NCBI GenBank assembly: GCA_026901365.1
Contig: QLOH01000811.1
Location: forward strand, 186,001 to 250,000
Length of the DNA: 64,000 nucleotides
Reading direction: 5' to 3'
Origin: Sesbania bispinosa
Lineage: Eukaryota > Streptophyta > Magnoliopsida > Fabales > Fabaceae
Both the position numbers and the translations under genes were made by a program. Below, piece after piece: positions 23,028 to 33,854 of this stretch (its first letter is position 1; each line of letters begins with the position of its first letter). The notes under the pieces were generated by a model. It was given only the letters and a program-made list of their open reading frames with translations. It ran no database searches and was not told where the DNA came from.

Positions 23028-24848
23028 TTAGTTATACAACATATATTTGTTCATATGAGGAATTTTATACTTGTTTGAACCCTTCACCTTCATTATTTCA
23101 ATCATGCATGATTGAAGAGTAAGGAAAATTTTATTAGATTTTTTTGTAGAAAATGCATGGAATGATTTTTTTTCCTACTACCTCAATTAGATCATCAACT
23201 GATTTTTTTTGCTTCCTTTTGCTGTAAAGATTGTATGGCATTGAAAAATCCTAGATCCAATACATTTAGATCAGGAGAATTTGGAGGTTGGCAAGTCAAA
23301 CGAATGTCAAACCCATCTTCACTTGCTGTTTCACAAAAGTCTTCATCATTTGCATTCACATGACACCTTGCATTGTCCTGTTGTATGAAAATTGTGTTCC
23401 CTACATCTTCCCTTGGCCATACATTCTTGATGGCCGGTAGGACATGATTAATTAAGTAATTCTTATTCACCTCTTTTGTCATAGAGGTTATGGATTTCTT
23501 TTCCATTGTCCCTGCCACTCGGTAGACACTATACCTCCTTGCTGGTTGTTCATTCACAAAAGGAAACACACCAATCTTCCCTGAAAATGTCTCATTTCCT
23601 TCATTGTCAAACCTAGGTCTAGCCACTGCAACTAAGAACATAATTTTGGTTATAAAATTTTTACTTTTGCATGTTCTGTGTGGCTCATCCTCACCCTCTA
23701 GCAAGTAATAATTGGTGGAACTTTTGGTGATATAAAACCACTTCTCGTCAATAAACACAGTGTTATGCATCGATTTAAACTTTGGATCATGAGGCATGTA
23801 GTTATCATCGAGCATTAACAAGCAAAATCTTAAACGAGCAATCTTGTTCTCCTCTTTTAAATATGGCTTAAGAGCATTTGAATGATGACGTATAACTCCA
23901 GCCCTTTGCAATCTTATCAAGGATGTGTTGCTAATGTCCAATGCATGAGATAGAGATCAAGGGGTTGTCCTCTTTGATAATGGAACTTGACGTACTCTCT
24001 CAAAGTCCAATTGAACTCTTTTTCTTCCACAATTTATTGTTTTCTTATGACAAACATCACCCATTTCCTTTAGTTGATTCCAAATATGATAGATGACGCT
24101 TCTATGCACATTGTATAATGATGCCACTCGTACTACTGTCCCTGGTTTTAGATTACCATCTTCACATGAATACAGTAACAAATGACATATAGACTTCCTC
24201 TATTCATTTGTAAGAAAGCAACGCTTTTTGGAACTTGGTTCTCCTGTCATCATATATGTAAAAATAATCAAAACAAAAATAAAATTACAAGGAAAAAAAT
24301 ACATTGTGTGGAACTCAACCTTAACCAATTTATGGAAGGTCACTTAGCAAGCATACCCGCATCAATGGAGACTGCAACATCATCCACGTGCAGTTCAAAT
24401 GAGTCCAATGGCAGGCTATCTTCTCAAATCAAATTTCACAAAATTTCAGTCACATGTGTCAAATCAGACAAAAATTAACAGAGCAACCGTTGTAGTCTTA
24501 TGAAAAAAATAAAAATTCATTGGTTAAATAAACTACAAACAGGTAGAAAATTGATACTTAAAACATAGACTTTTACCCAAACGTCTTCACATGACACAAG
24601 GAGGAAATGTACTAACCTTCATCTTCATCCAAGCTAATATAAATATGAATTCTTTCATCTTGATCATGGAAAGAAGAGGGTTGGTTTAACTCAATCTGTT
24701 CAACAGGAAGTGTTTGGTCCGCATCATCTTCAACATTGAGGGATGGGGATTGGTTTAAATCATAATGGAATTAGCATCCTCCTTCCTGTAATGTTGATAC
24801 TTCATTGCTTTCCAAAACACGTTCTTTACTGGTGTCAGATGGTACCAT
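23028..24848 (-). pseudogene. Plant mariner-like transposase (DD39D), two exons, broken
   Basis: Exon 1 (24848-24617) is acidic, begins MVPSDTSKE, and contains a DLNQSP motif after one in-frame stop. The intron (24616-24244) has GT and CAG ends, and the frame continues across the junction. Exon 2 carries the helix-turn-helix region (LTNE-stop-RKSICHLLLYS, then VRVASLYNVHRSVIYHIWNQ), then the catalytic residues: VFIDEKWFY; FIQQDNARCH; and PPNSPDLNVLDLGFF. The second and third Asp are 39 residues apart if LDLGFF supplies the third, the plant DD39D arrangement. The C-terminus (FLTLQSCMIEIMKVKG) extends to TAA at 23028. Lesions are at least two stops plus frame changes, several in A runs. Confidence 0.88.
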
Positions 24849-24960
24849 ATTTAAATCTATATCTATGGGTATTTTTCAACATATAAGAGGGATGAAACAA
24901 TGAACAAGGTTGTGAGCCTTTGACTATATGAGATATGGAAAGATGATGGGGTATTAGAAA

Positions 24961-25266
24961 TTTAGGATTAGAAATTTTAAATTAATTTGAAATTCACTTT
25001 AAAAAGATTAAAAAATTCTGGTGGGAAATCAATTTGCGGCAATTTGGAAAATTGAATTTTAAAATATTTCATGCAATATTCTCTGTAAAATTTTAAATCG
25101 CGCCCAGTAGTATATTTAGGATTAGAAATTTTAAATTAATTTGGAATTCACTTAAAAGAGATAAAAAAATCTGGTGGGAAATCAATTTGCGGCAATTTGG
25201 CAAATTGAATTTTAAAATATTTCATGCAATATTCTCTTTGAAATTTTAAAGCGCGCACAGTAGTAT
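24961..25266. repeat. Two-copy 154-bp tandem repeat near the MLE right end
   Basis: Copies 24961-25114 and 25115-25266 share TTTAGGATTAGAAATTTT, GTGGGAAATCAATTTGCGGC and AATATTTCATGCAATATTC. They differ by a few substitutions and small indels. They are subterminal, between the transposase start and the TIR, where transposase-binding repeats might lie. Confidence 0.8.
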
Positions 25267-25489
25267 AGAATACACGGTGAATTAATGAAACATATACCAG
25301 TGGCTTGGAATTAGGAGAATTACCATTAAAGCATTTAATTGCATGGGTATTTTAGGAAGAAAATTTAAATTTAGGACATATTAATCACAATTAACAGCTC
25401 AAATGGCATTTCCTTGGTTTGTGTGATTTTTATCATATGTTTCTTGTATATAGGACCGGAGGTAGTATAGTAACGGGGGCTTCTAGCGT

Positions 25490-26335
25490 ACATAAGCTGA
25501 GTGTACCGCTACACAAGTGAAATGACCCGCTACACCAAGTTGCATCGGTTTCATATTTTTTGTAAACTTTGTGAAAAGAGAGAGAAGGGACCAAAAGGGT
25601 GGCTACACGGTGGAGAGAGAAGGAAAGAGACATGGTAGTGTTATGCCGTTGCAGAAGGTCGACCACTCTTCTTCCTCAGACCCTTCCTTTCTCCCCAACC
25701 AATTCCAAACCCTCGACTTCCATTCCCCAATTTCTCTAGAAAAGTCTCCCTCCTCGCTCATCTGTCTCTCCTTCAACCAAGACTGAACTTGCTTTGCCAC
25801 CGCCAGCGACACCGGCTTCCGGGAGCTCTTCCTTAGAGTTTTCACCTACAGCGAGATTGGCCACATCGAGGTGCTCTTCCGGTTCAACATATTAGCACTC
25901 GTAACCTAACTAAGTCTCACCTTTTTCTTCCTTAGAACACGACACGGGTTAGGGAGCTCTTGTGACTTCTTCCCGGCAATGGTGTGGCGTGCGACCACAT
26001 CCCACTACACAGGAAAGATCTCCGCCAATGTGGCCACAACAGGTGCACCTTGACAAAGGGACGGACTGAATGGTGTTCTCCGGTAACGATATGGCTTAAC
26101 GAATTTGAAAACCCAAAAGAAAAAGAAATGTGTGGTGGAAGAGATTGCGGCTTGCATAGCGGCCACGATCCTAATCGTAGTCTTCTCCGGCGATAGTGTC
26201 CTCAAGACCTTCATCTTCTCCGGCTACACGGCTTTGACTTGAAACCGTTTTTTCTCTTTTAATCACAACCATTAAATAAAATATTAATAAATTATGTGGC
26301 TCTAAAATACTTGTGTGGTATACAAGTTTACCTTA
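25490..26335. mobile_element. Possible Pack-type element carrying gene fragments
   Basis: The left part (CTGAGTGTACCGCTACACAAGT, 25496-25517, cited as CCGCTACACAAGT) and right part (ACTTGTGTGGTATACAAG, about 26310-26327) look like imperfect inverted ends. GC-rich, gene-like sequence lies between them, in contrast to AT-rich flanks. No clean target-site duplication was found, so the boundaries and class are tentative. Confidence 0.35.
25643..25909 (+). pseudogene. ATG18/WIPI-like (PROPPIN) first-exon fragment
   Basis: From ATG at 25643 one frame reads MPLQKVDHSSSSDPSFLPNQ, later SSLICLSFNQD, a stop at 25784-25786 by my count, then TCFATASDTGFRELFLRVF and IEVLFRFNILALV. The order FNQD..CFA.....GFR, then RE.F.R.F, then .VE.LFR.NILALV is the N-terminal first blade of plant ATG18 proteins. 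These are beta-propellers that bind phosphoinositides in autophagy. The usual segment between GFR and RE is missing. The frame ends just after LALV at a GTAACC that could be the original splice donor. Stop plus truncation make it a fragment. It comes directly after the MLE. Confidence 0.58.
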
Positions 26336-26364
26336 GAAAGATGCTATAATATTATAGATTATTA

Positions 26365-27231
26365 GGCTTAAATATCATTTTGGTCCCTACATTTTTTCGT
26401 GTTTTTGGTTTTAGTCCCTGCCAACTTTTTTTTTTAAATTTAGTCCCCACTTTTTCAAATGTATGTTATTTCAGTCCCTGCCAACTTTTGGTTTTAGTCC
26501 CTGCCAACTTTTCATCTTTTGGCAGGGACTAAATTGAGTAAATCATCAATTTGGTCCCTGAAAGTGTTGTTCACTATCAAGTTAGTCCATTAATTGGCAG
26601 AAACTAAAAATTAGTCCCTGAAACTGTATTTCGTCCGTCAAAGTAGTCCCTCTGTTAACAAAAACAAATCTTTCAGGGACTACTTTGATAGTGGTTTGTT
26701 AGTTTTAGGGACTTATTTGAATTTACGTACTAAAATTTGAAGGATTAAAATAACTGTAAGTATCAACTTACAAGGATTACATTATACTTCTGTTAATAGA
26801 GTGACTACTTTGACGAATGAAATACAGTTTCAGAGACTACTTTTTAGTTTCTGCCAATTCAGGGACTAACTTGACAGCGAGCAACACTTTCAGGGACCAA
26901 ATTAACGATTTACTGTACTAAATTTTTTAAAAAAATTGACAGGGACTAAAACAAAAAACACGAAAAGTTGGCGGTGACTAAAACAAAAAATACGAAAAGT
27001 TGGCAGGAACTAAAACCAAAAGTGCCAGAGACTAAAAATAACATATATTTGTAAAAGTGGAGACTAAATTTTAAAAGAAAAGTTGGTAGGGACTAAAACT
27101 AAAAACACAAAAAAGTTGGCATGAACTAAAATAACATACATTTAAAAAAGTGGAGATTAAATTTAAAAAAATTGGCTGGAACTAAAACTAAAAATACGAA
27201 AAAATATAAGGACCAAAATGATATTTAAGCC
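26365..27231. mobile_element. 867-bp near-palindromic foldback element
   Basis: The ends GGCTTAAATATCATTTTGGTCC and its inverse are matched (cited as GGCTTAAATATC / GATATTTAAGCC). A perfect 10-bp duplication TAGATTATTA lies at 26355-26364 and 27232-27241. The left arm is full of TTTAGTCCCTGCCAACTTTT-type phrases and the right arm of the inverse. No coding capacity. TSD length and end style are MULE-like. Confidence 0.85.
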
Positions 27232-27241
27232 TAGATTATTA

Positions 27242-27784
27242 TTATCACGGTAAAAGCCAACTACCATCAAATCAATCCACAAGTGTGAACTCCCACTGCG
27301 GGCTTCAAAAAGTTGAAATAATTATTCCACGGACTCAAGTGCTGTTTGTTTTCTGTTTCCTTTCCCCGTTGTCTGCCTTAATTAAAGAAGCAGAAAAATA
27401 TTTGAAAGAGCAAGTAAGCAATCATAAACGGCCCTAGCCTAATTCCCTCTATCATTGTACTGTTGAATTTCTCATCACTTTTCTAAGCATTGGCTTGCTA
27501 TATTCTTTTCTAGTCAGATTCTCTTACACTGTATATTCACTTTTTTTAATTGTATTTAAATAAAACGTACATAAATTTTTCATCTGTAGACGTATTTAAG
27601 TACTGACTAAGTAATTACATAAATCTTAAAAAAAACTTATGATGATTAATTCGATCAGTTCACATAAATTCTTATAAATTAGTTTAAGTTCAATTGACGT
27701 TACTCCAATTTCAAATAGTCTTGTTTTTTTTTTAAACAAATGTACTCATTTTTTTATATACTTAATTCATTTGGTTATGTATCA
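27242..27784. other. Intergenic, nothing recognised
   Basis: AT-rich; no supported frame, repeat or RNA. Confidence 0.5.
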
Positions 27785-27879
27785 AAGAGTTGTGGTTCAG
27801 TTGACAACGTAGACTGAGGTCGTGAAAAAAGCTTTCGGGTTCGATCTCCACTAAACACATTCTTCGGGAGGGGTAAGGA
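27785..27879 (+). repeat. tRNA-like / SINE-head-like sequence
   Basis: TGGTTCAGTTGAC (box A-like, 27793) and GGGTTCGATCTCC (box B-like, 27837) are spaced as in a tRNA gene. There is no convincing cloverleaf. It is probably the head of an old SINE, cut by the element that starts at 27880. Confidence 0.35.
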
Positions 27880-28642
27880 CAGGGGCGAGGGATAGTGGGG
27901 ACTAAGGGGATGGCCCCCTCAATTTTTTTTTTTAAATTTGTATATATATTATTATTATTTTCATTCATATTTGTTTGTTCTATTTGAAGAATTTGCTTAT
28001 TTTTATTTATCTGTTCTATTTAGAAATTTAAGAGAATATTAGTTATCTTTTTTTCACTTTTAACCTTAATAAGACAGATAATAAATGGAGAAATTAATGA
28101 TTAAAATATAGAAATAAAATGATAAATTAAGGGAAAAAAATATAATAAATTTAATGCAAGTAACACATTTATTGTATTTATTAATCTATGTGTTCTCATG
28201 TAAGGGGAGAGATAAATATAAATATAGTAGAAATTCATAGAGAAGGAGATATAGATTATAATTATATCATATAAATTTTACTTTTGTTTTCTAGAAAAAA
28301 TATAATGTTAGATAATTATAAGTTTATATTTTTTATAATTTTTAAATTTTAATTTCTTATTATTTTTAGTGATAAAATATTTTATTAAAAATTAAAATAA
28401 ATAGTTAAATAATAAATTAAATAATATAAAATAAATAGTAAAATGGGCATAATAATTTCATAGCATTTTTAAATTACTTACATCACACACACATATATAA
28501 AAATTATGATTTTGTATCTCAATTCACTAATTTATATTTATAATTGATACATAACAACAAAATTGTATTTAAGATCATGAATCAGTTAGATTAAAAAAAT
28601 ATAATATTGACCCCCTTATCTTTAGTGACTACCTTCGTCCCG
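27880..28642. mobile_element. Probable non-autonomous hAT element
   Basis: CAGGGGCGAGGGATAGTGGG at the left faces ACTACCTTCGTCCCGG at the right, with internal GGCCCCCTC / GACCCCCTTATC. This is the style of 'CAGGGGCGGA...' hAT elements. Flanking GGTAAGGA and GGATGAGGA are only approximately duplicated. Core AT-rich, no transposase. Confidence 0.45.
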
Positions 28643-28788
28643 GGATGAGGAGTGAATTGAGATACACCAAAATCAAATTTGGTGTTAGGGATAGTTAACA
28701 CCAAAATTCATTTAGTTAAGTCGTGTATGTACTAAATTAATATCGACACATTATTATTAAACAATTTTACATCATACAATTATTTTAT

Positions 28789-29047
28789 GGCCCAGTTTGG
28801 ATGAAATTTCTGTAGAAGTACTTTTAGGTGAAAAAAATAGAATAAATCAAAGATGTTAAATGTATTTAACCTCTCCATAAGTTGAAATTAGTCTCCGTAG
28901 TTCACCTACTCCAAAAGCTCTCTCATTTAACTTCTCCATAAGTAACTAATTTCAACTTATGGGGAAGTTAAATTCATTTAACCTCTTTAATTCATTTTAT
29001 TTTTATCTACTAGAAGTTCTTCTGCAAAAGTGTATCTAAACTGGGCC
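28789..29047. mobile_element. 259-bp MITE with GGCCCAGTTTGGAT ends
   Basis: Left GGCCCAGTTTGGAT and right ATCTAAACTGGGCC are inverses with one mismatch. TAT flanks both sides (28786-28788, 29048-29050). The arms fold (GTAGAAGTACTTTT / AGAAGTTCTTCTGC). A 3-bp duplication suggests PIF/Harbinger. Confidence 0.7.
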
Positions 29048-29147
29048 TATATTTATCATTACATTAATTCTGCAGAGAGAATGTAGCTCTTTAGGATGAG
29101 AAATCAAACCCCACTCTTTTTGTGCTCAATGTTTCGTGAACCATTAA

Positions 29148-29334
29148 GGGTCTGTTTAGTTTGCATTTTTGTTTCCTGTTTTCTGTAATTTTACAAAGAA
29201 AATATTGGAAATGCTAGAAATAAAAATTTGTTGTTTTCAGTATTTCCAATTTTTTCTTTGTAAAATTTCAAAAAATAAAAAATAAAATAAAAAAAAAAAA
29301 TAGAAACAAGAAATGGAAATGTAAATCAAATAGC
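29148..29334. mobile_element. Possible small foldback MITE
   Basis: Left GGGTCTGTTTAGTTTGCATT and right AAATGTAAATCAAATAGCC are imperfect inverses around an A-rich centre. No clear target duplication. Confidence 0.4.
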
Positions 29335-30407
29335 CATGTGGTGCTGCATTTTAGGGGCCCTCGGGTACAAGGAACATGCTCTCCACGCACAAAGCGACGA
29401 AACGAAATGGTTGATAAAGGATTTTAATATTTATTTATTTTAACAAACTTGATTTTGGACTGTAGTCAACTACCTGGAACTAGATATTCTGGCATTATTA
29501 ACACCCTCATATTTATGTAAACTTAGAATTTTCTTTTCTTTTTTGTGGTTTCAAGTGAAACATAGACAATAATAATGTAGTCAAGATTTGATTATGACCC
29601 TTTGAAATATTGACTACCGTAAATGCAGGCGTTTTCTTTTCTATCATTTCTTGTCAATTTCCGATTTTACATAACTGTTTGGGAATATACACTGTTTATA
29701 TTCTGTTTTTTTCTTACCTCTTTGCTGTGTCTTATTTTCATACTACATTATAATATATTTATTTAAAAAAATACTGTACTCCATAATATGTGAATTATGT
29801 CAACGTATACTCTCGTGTGTGGCTGCTATATTTCAGAAGTTAGTTCCCTACAGTAGAATCACATAATTTTGAACAAATCCAAATCAGGATTGTACTATAT
29901 GTTCATTAAAAAAACAATAAAGATCCAAATCAGAAGTATGAATTGTTTGAAATTTGAATTCCAATTGTAACATATGAACTGTGCTGTGGTCCTTTTATAC
30001 GGTTGTTGAAGTTCGGAAATTAAATGGTGACAGAATGGTCAGTGGTCACTCGATAATACCGCGTATCAATTTTTTAATTTACGTGAATTTAGACAAACGC
30101 TGCTAAAAATAGCTTCTATGAATCCACTGGATCTAGTGTAAACAAAACATATAAGATATTATTTTGCTAATTTACGCGCGCCATGCTTGCATGTGATTCG
30201 GTTTGAACTCTCTTTGACTTTGGCATTCAAATCTTTCACACATAATAGTTAATAATGTTACATCCCGATCAAGGATACTTGACTTTTCATTTATTACTGT
30301 AGAGAACGTTTTGAGAATTTTTTTGGTACTATTTATAAGATAAAGCTCATAAATTTAGAAGTATTTAAGATTTTTTTTATATTTATCTTTGTTGACCATT
30401 AAAAGTT
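29335..30407. other. Intergenic, nothing recognised
   Basis: AT-rich, about 1.07 kb, without supported genes or repeats. Confidence 0.5.
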
Positions 30408-30410
30408 TTA

Positions 30411-31107
30411 GGATCCGTTTGGTGGATAGGATATGATAGGATAGGATATGATAGACGAGTTGGATAGCAACAAGATAAGATAAAAGCATGATAAGCTCTT
30501 ATCATATCCTATGTTTGATACACATCAGGATAAGAGGCGGATAATATTATTTTATCTTATCATACGTTTGAAATGGATAGATGATGATAGGATAAGATAT
30601 AAAAAATATTGATATGACAAAATTACCCTTATTATAAAATTAAATTATTTTTAATTTTTCAATATAGCATACATGAATAAAAAATATTTAAATTTAATAA
30701 AAAAGAGGAGAGAGGAGAGAGGCGAGGGAGGGAGGAGAGAGAGGGGAGAGGGGAACAAGAGAGAGAGGAAAGAGAGGGAGGAGAGAGGGGAGAGAGGAAA
30801 GAGAGAAGAGAGAGGGAGGGAGGAGAGAGGGGGGGAGAGAGAGAGAGGAGAAAAAGGGGAACAAGAGAGAGAGGAGAGAGAGGAAAGGGGGAAGAGAGAT
30901 GAGAGAGAGAGGAGAGAGAATTACACTATTACTCCCTAACCCAGCTCCCCCTTAGGATAAGAATTACACTAGGAGGAAAAGATAGGATAAGCAACATGAT
31001 AAAGTTATCATATCCTATTGATGCAATAAACATATGATAAGTGATAGGATAGGAAAAAGTTATCATATCCTGTCTCTTATCCTGTGCAGTGTGTACCAAA
31101 CGGGCCC
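30411..31107. mobile_element. PIF/Harbinger-type MITE with 'ggataggatatgata' repeats
   Basis: GGATCCGTTTGGT at the left and ACCAAACGGGCCC at the right are TIRs. TTA lies on both sides (30408-30410, 31108-31110), the TWA target of PIF/Harbinger. The arms contain degenerate ATAGGATATGATA/TTATCATATCCT. A purine-only tract occupies the middle. Confidence 0.75.
30698..30922 (+). repeat. Purine-rich (GAGAGGGA) low-complexity tract
   Basis: About 225 bp almost entirely A/G on this strand, made of variations on GAGAGAGG. An ORF through it (30673-30939) encodes only R/E/G and is a product of the composition. Confidence 0.85.
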
Positions 31108-31110
31108 TTA

Positions 31111-32262
31111 AAATGACATAATTATCATGGTAGTGGAGTTTAATTTTAAATAGGGATAAATTTGTAATCTTATAGAATAATTTTTTAAAAATTAATACAT
31201 TAATTATTTTTCTTAATATGTGTGTTTTGACCGAATTATTTTATAAATAGGATCGAAGGGAGTTATGATTACTCTTTACATTTTTTTTGAGAATTGTTGC
31301 ACAACAAACAATAATACAACATAGACTCTTTATTTGGTTTGATGTAGTTAGGCGATAGAGTTTGAAGCGAGAGATTACAGGGTGAGAAACTCACACCACA
31401 ACGTTTAGTTGTATATGAGGAAAAATTATTAGATGTGCATTGTCATCATTACCAAGGGCCCATGTGCTATGAAATCTCCATTATGTAGCGGAGAAAAGAG
31501 ACAGAATGAGATGATGGATGAATGAAAAGACATATTTGTCCTTGTAAAATTAATAAATGACAAATGCTAAACACAAATGGAATGCAATGTAATTTCAAGA
31601 ATATTTTTTATCTTTTTAACTATTTACAAATTTCTCTGTAATATATTTCGTCCACAATCAAACAATGAGCAAAATTAATTTATCTTCTATCTCTCTTCTA
31701 GTTCTCTAATATCAAACAACTTCTCATTATATTTAATTTTTCTACTATTTCTCTCATCTCTATCTCCCTTCCTATTTGATTTTTTCTCTTCCATATTTCT
31801 CTATTTTAACCAAACAAAGGGAGAGAGATGAGGAAGAGAAATGTGGGATGTGATAAGTGATCTAATGGAAGAGATAGAAGAGAAAAAGTGTGTTATGTGA
31901 GTTGTTGCACTATGTTTTTTGTTGTATAAATTTAATAACTCTTACTTTTTTATTTGTAATCATTTTGAGATGGTTTTTGTTCCATTTTATCAATAATTTA
32001 AAAAATTCAAAATAACATTATTTTTTTCAATTATACCCTTACACGATCACTTTATAATAAATGAGAATGATAATGAAAAAGAAATTAATTAATGAGATAA
32101 AGAGTATAATAAAAAATTAGATAATAATTTTAACATAAACAAGAACATTAATAATTATTAAGCATCGAAGTATCATTACAATTACCCCCAATTCTTGAGA
32201 TTAGAGCCATCAATCTTTTGGGTATGTATTTTATAGCTTTATAATTTACACATTAAGGTAGT
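31111..32262. other. Intergenic, possible decayed MITE
   Basis: TTGTTGCACAACAAACAATA near 31305 and its loose inverse TTGTTGTATAAATTTA near 31921 hint at inverted ends of an old element. Nothing coding. Confidence 0.35.
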
Positions 32263-32556
32263 GTTTGGCCCAACATTTTTTGAACCTTACTTCTACTTAA
32301 AAGAAGAAGGTAGGTCAAAACATCATTGAAAAAAATATCTTTAAACTAAAAAAAAAAAAAGCTTTTTATAAAGATTTTTTTAAAAGAAATAATTTATTTA
32401 AAAGCTACTCTCACCATTTTTTTAGCTCAGAAGTAGCTTTTAAATCTATAAAAACTCAATCTAGCAATTTATCAAATAATTTTATTTATACATTCTTATT
32501 TTTAACTTTAAATTTTAACTTGCTGTAACAGAAAAAAAAACCAAGTCAAATGTTAC
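32263..32556. mobile_element. Possible MITE with GGTAGTGTTTGG end
   Basis: GGTAGTGTTTGGCCCAACA at the left and CAAGTCAAATGTTACC at the right are imperfect inverses. The arms contain foldback poly-A/poly-T. No clear duplication. Confidence 0.35.
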
Positions 32557-33299
32557 CTAAATGCATGTTTGAGTATGATGTGAACAAATAATGGATTTTT
32601 TCTAAAATAGAAAAAGGAAAAAAAAGAAATCTTCTAGAAACTTTTGATTAAAGTTTTAAACATAATGTTAATCTAAACACATACTAAATGATTGCAATTC
32701 AAGTGATAAACATATTAGAGTTAACTAATTATTTACTTTTTCGTGAAAAAAAAAAAATTTATCTTTGGCAACATTAAAGTTAATCAACAAAGACCAAAAT
32801 ATTCATAGCTTTGCACAAAGATATGAAAGGAACATGTATTAATACTTGCAACTACTATCTTTCATTATTTTTACAAGAAACAAATGATTAAATCATCATA
32901 TTAAGAGAAAGAATTTATTATCATAAATTTAAATTTTATTCCAGAAATACTCACTTGTACTGAAAATTAGTGAGTGTCACATTAACATTAAAGTCATACT
33001 AAATTAAGAGTATAAAAGAAATTCAACAATTAATACATCTAAAAATATTATATTTCTTATAGTTTATACCAAAAACTCTTGCTTTTTATAAAAAAAAAAA
33101 AAAAAATTGGAGGTAATATTATTTAGCTCGATAGAAATAGCTAGACATAAACCCACGAGCTACTCCATTTAACCCATTATAATTAAAGTTTAGAAACTTT
33201 GTGTGTGTGCGCGCAACACTATAGGTATCCTCCACATAAGATAATCCTGTTTGAGTTAGATAGAACCTCTATGAACGGTAAAGTTTAGAAACCTATTTA
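32557..33299. other. Intergenic, nothing recognised
   Basis: AT-rich with long A runs (near 32750 and 33090). No supported gene. Confidence 0.5.
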
Positions 33300-33854
33300 A
33301 ATACAAGCAGTGGCGTAGCCAAGGGGGGCTGGCCATGGCCACCCCAAAAAATTTTAAACTTTTTATTAACTATATATGTCACGTATAATATACCTTATGA
33401 ACTATTACTTCGATCCCCCTAAAAATTTGCAGATTTTGTAGTATTAAGTACTTTTTTATGACTCTTGCTATTCATCTTTATTTTGTCAAAAAAAGTTTTA
33501 AATTTTTATTATTTCATTTTTTATATTGATTATTTTTTTTCTTATTTAGAGATGATAAGATAATATTCAAAATTATAGATAAGATTTGATTAGAAATATT
33601 AGAATAAAAGGTAAAAAGATCAAAAGGGGAAGCATACGAGCATTACAAAGAATAGGAAAGAAGGGAGAAAATATCATTAGGTAACATAATATAACATTAA
33701 AAAGATTTTCTTTGATTTGAATATGTTTTTTAGAATTACATGATAAGAAAAACTAAAAATTTGATTTGCAATTATCTAAATTAAATAGAAGATTTAACGT
33801 AAAGGCAGTTGAACTTCTTATACTCAGTTCAACTTTAGATCCTAAAGACTCTTT

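Larger units (their letters stand above)
18577..25465 (-). mobile_element. Large mariner-like element (MLE) with extra coding sequence
   Basis: Left end CTACCTCTGGTCCTATATA and the reverse complement of the right end, CTACCTCCGGTCCTATATA, differ at one base and continue into a shared AAGAAACA. TA lies on both sides (18575-18576, 25466-25467). This is the Stowaway/plant-mariner terminus. A DD39D transposase lies on the minus strand in the right half. Total length is 6,889 bp, of which about 1.26 kb is a nested LTR, leaving about 5.6 kb. The left half holds sequence unrelated to transposase (18850-19296 and 19438-19808). Confidence 0.82.

Noticed and set aside
30673..30939. 88-codon ORF made of Arg, Glu and Gly
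   Set aside because: It is the translation of a purine-only low-complexity tract inside a MITE.
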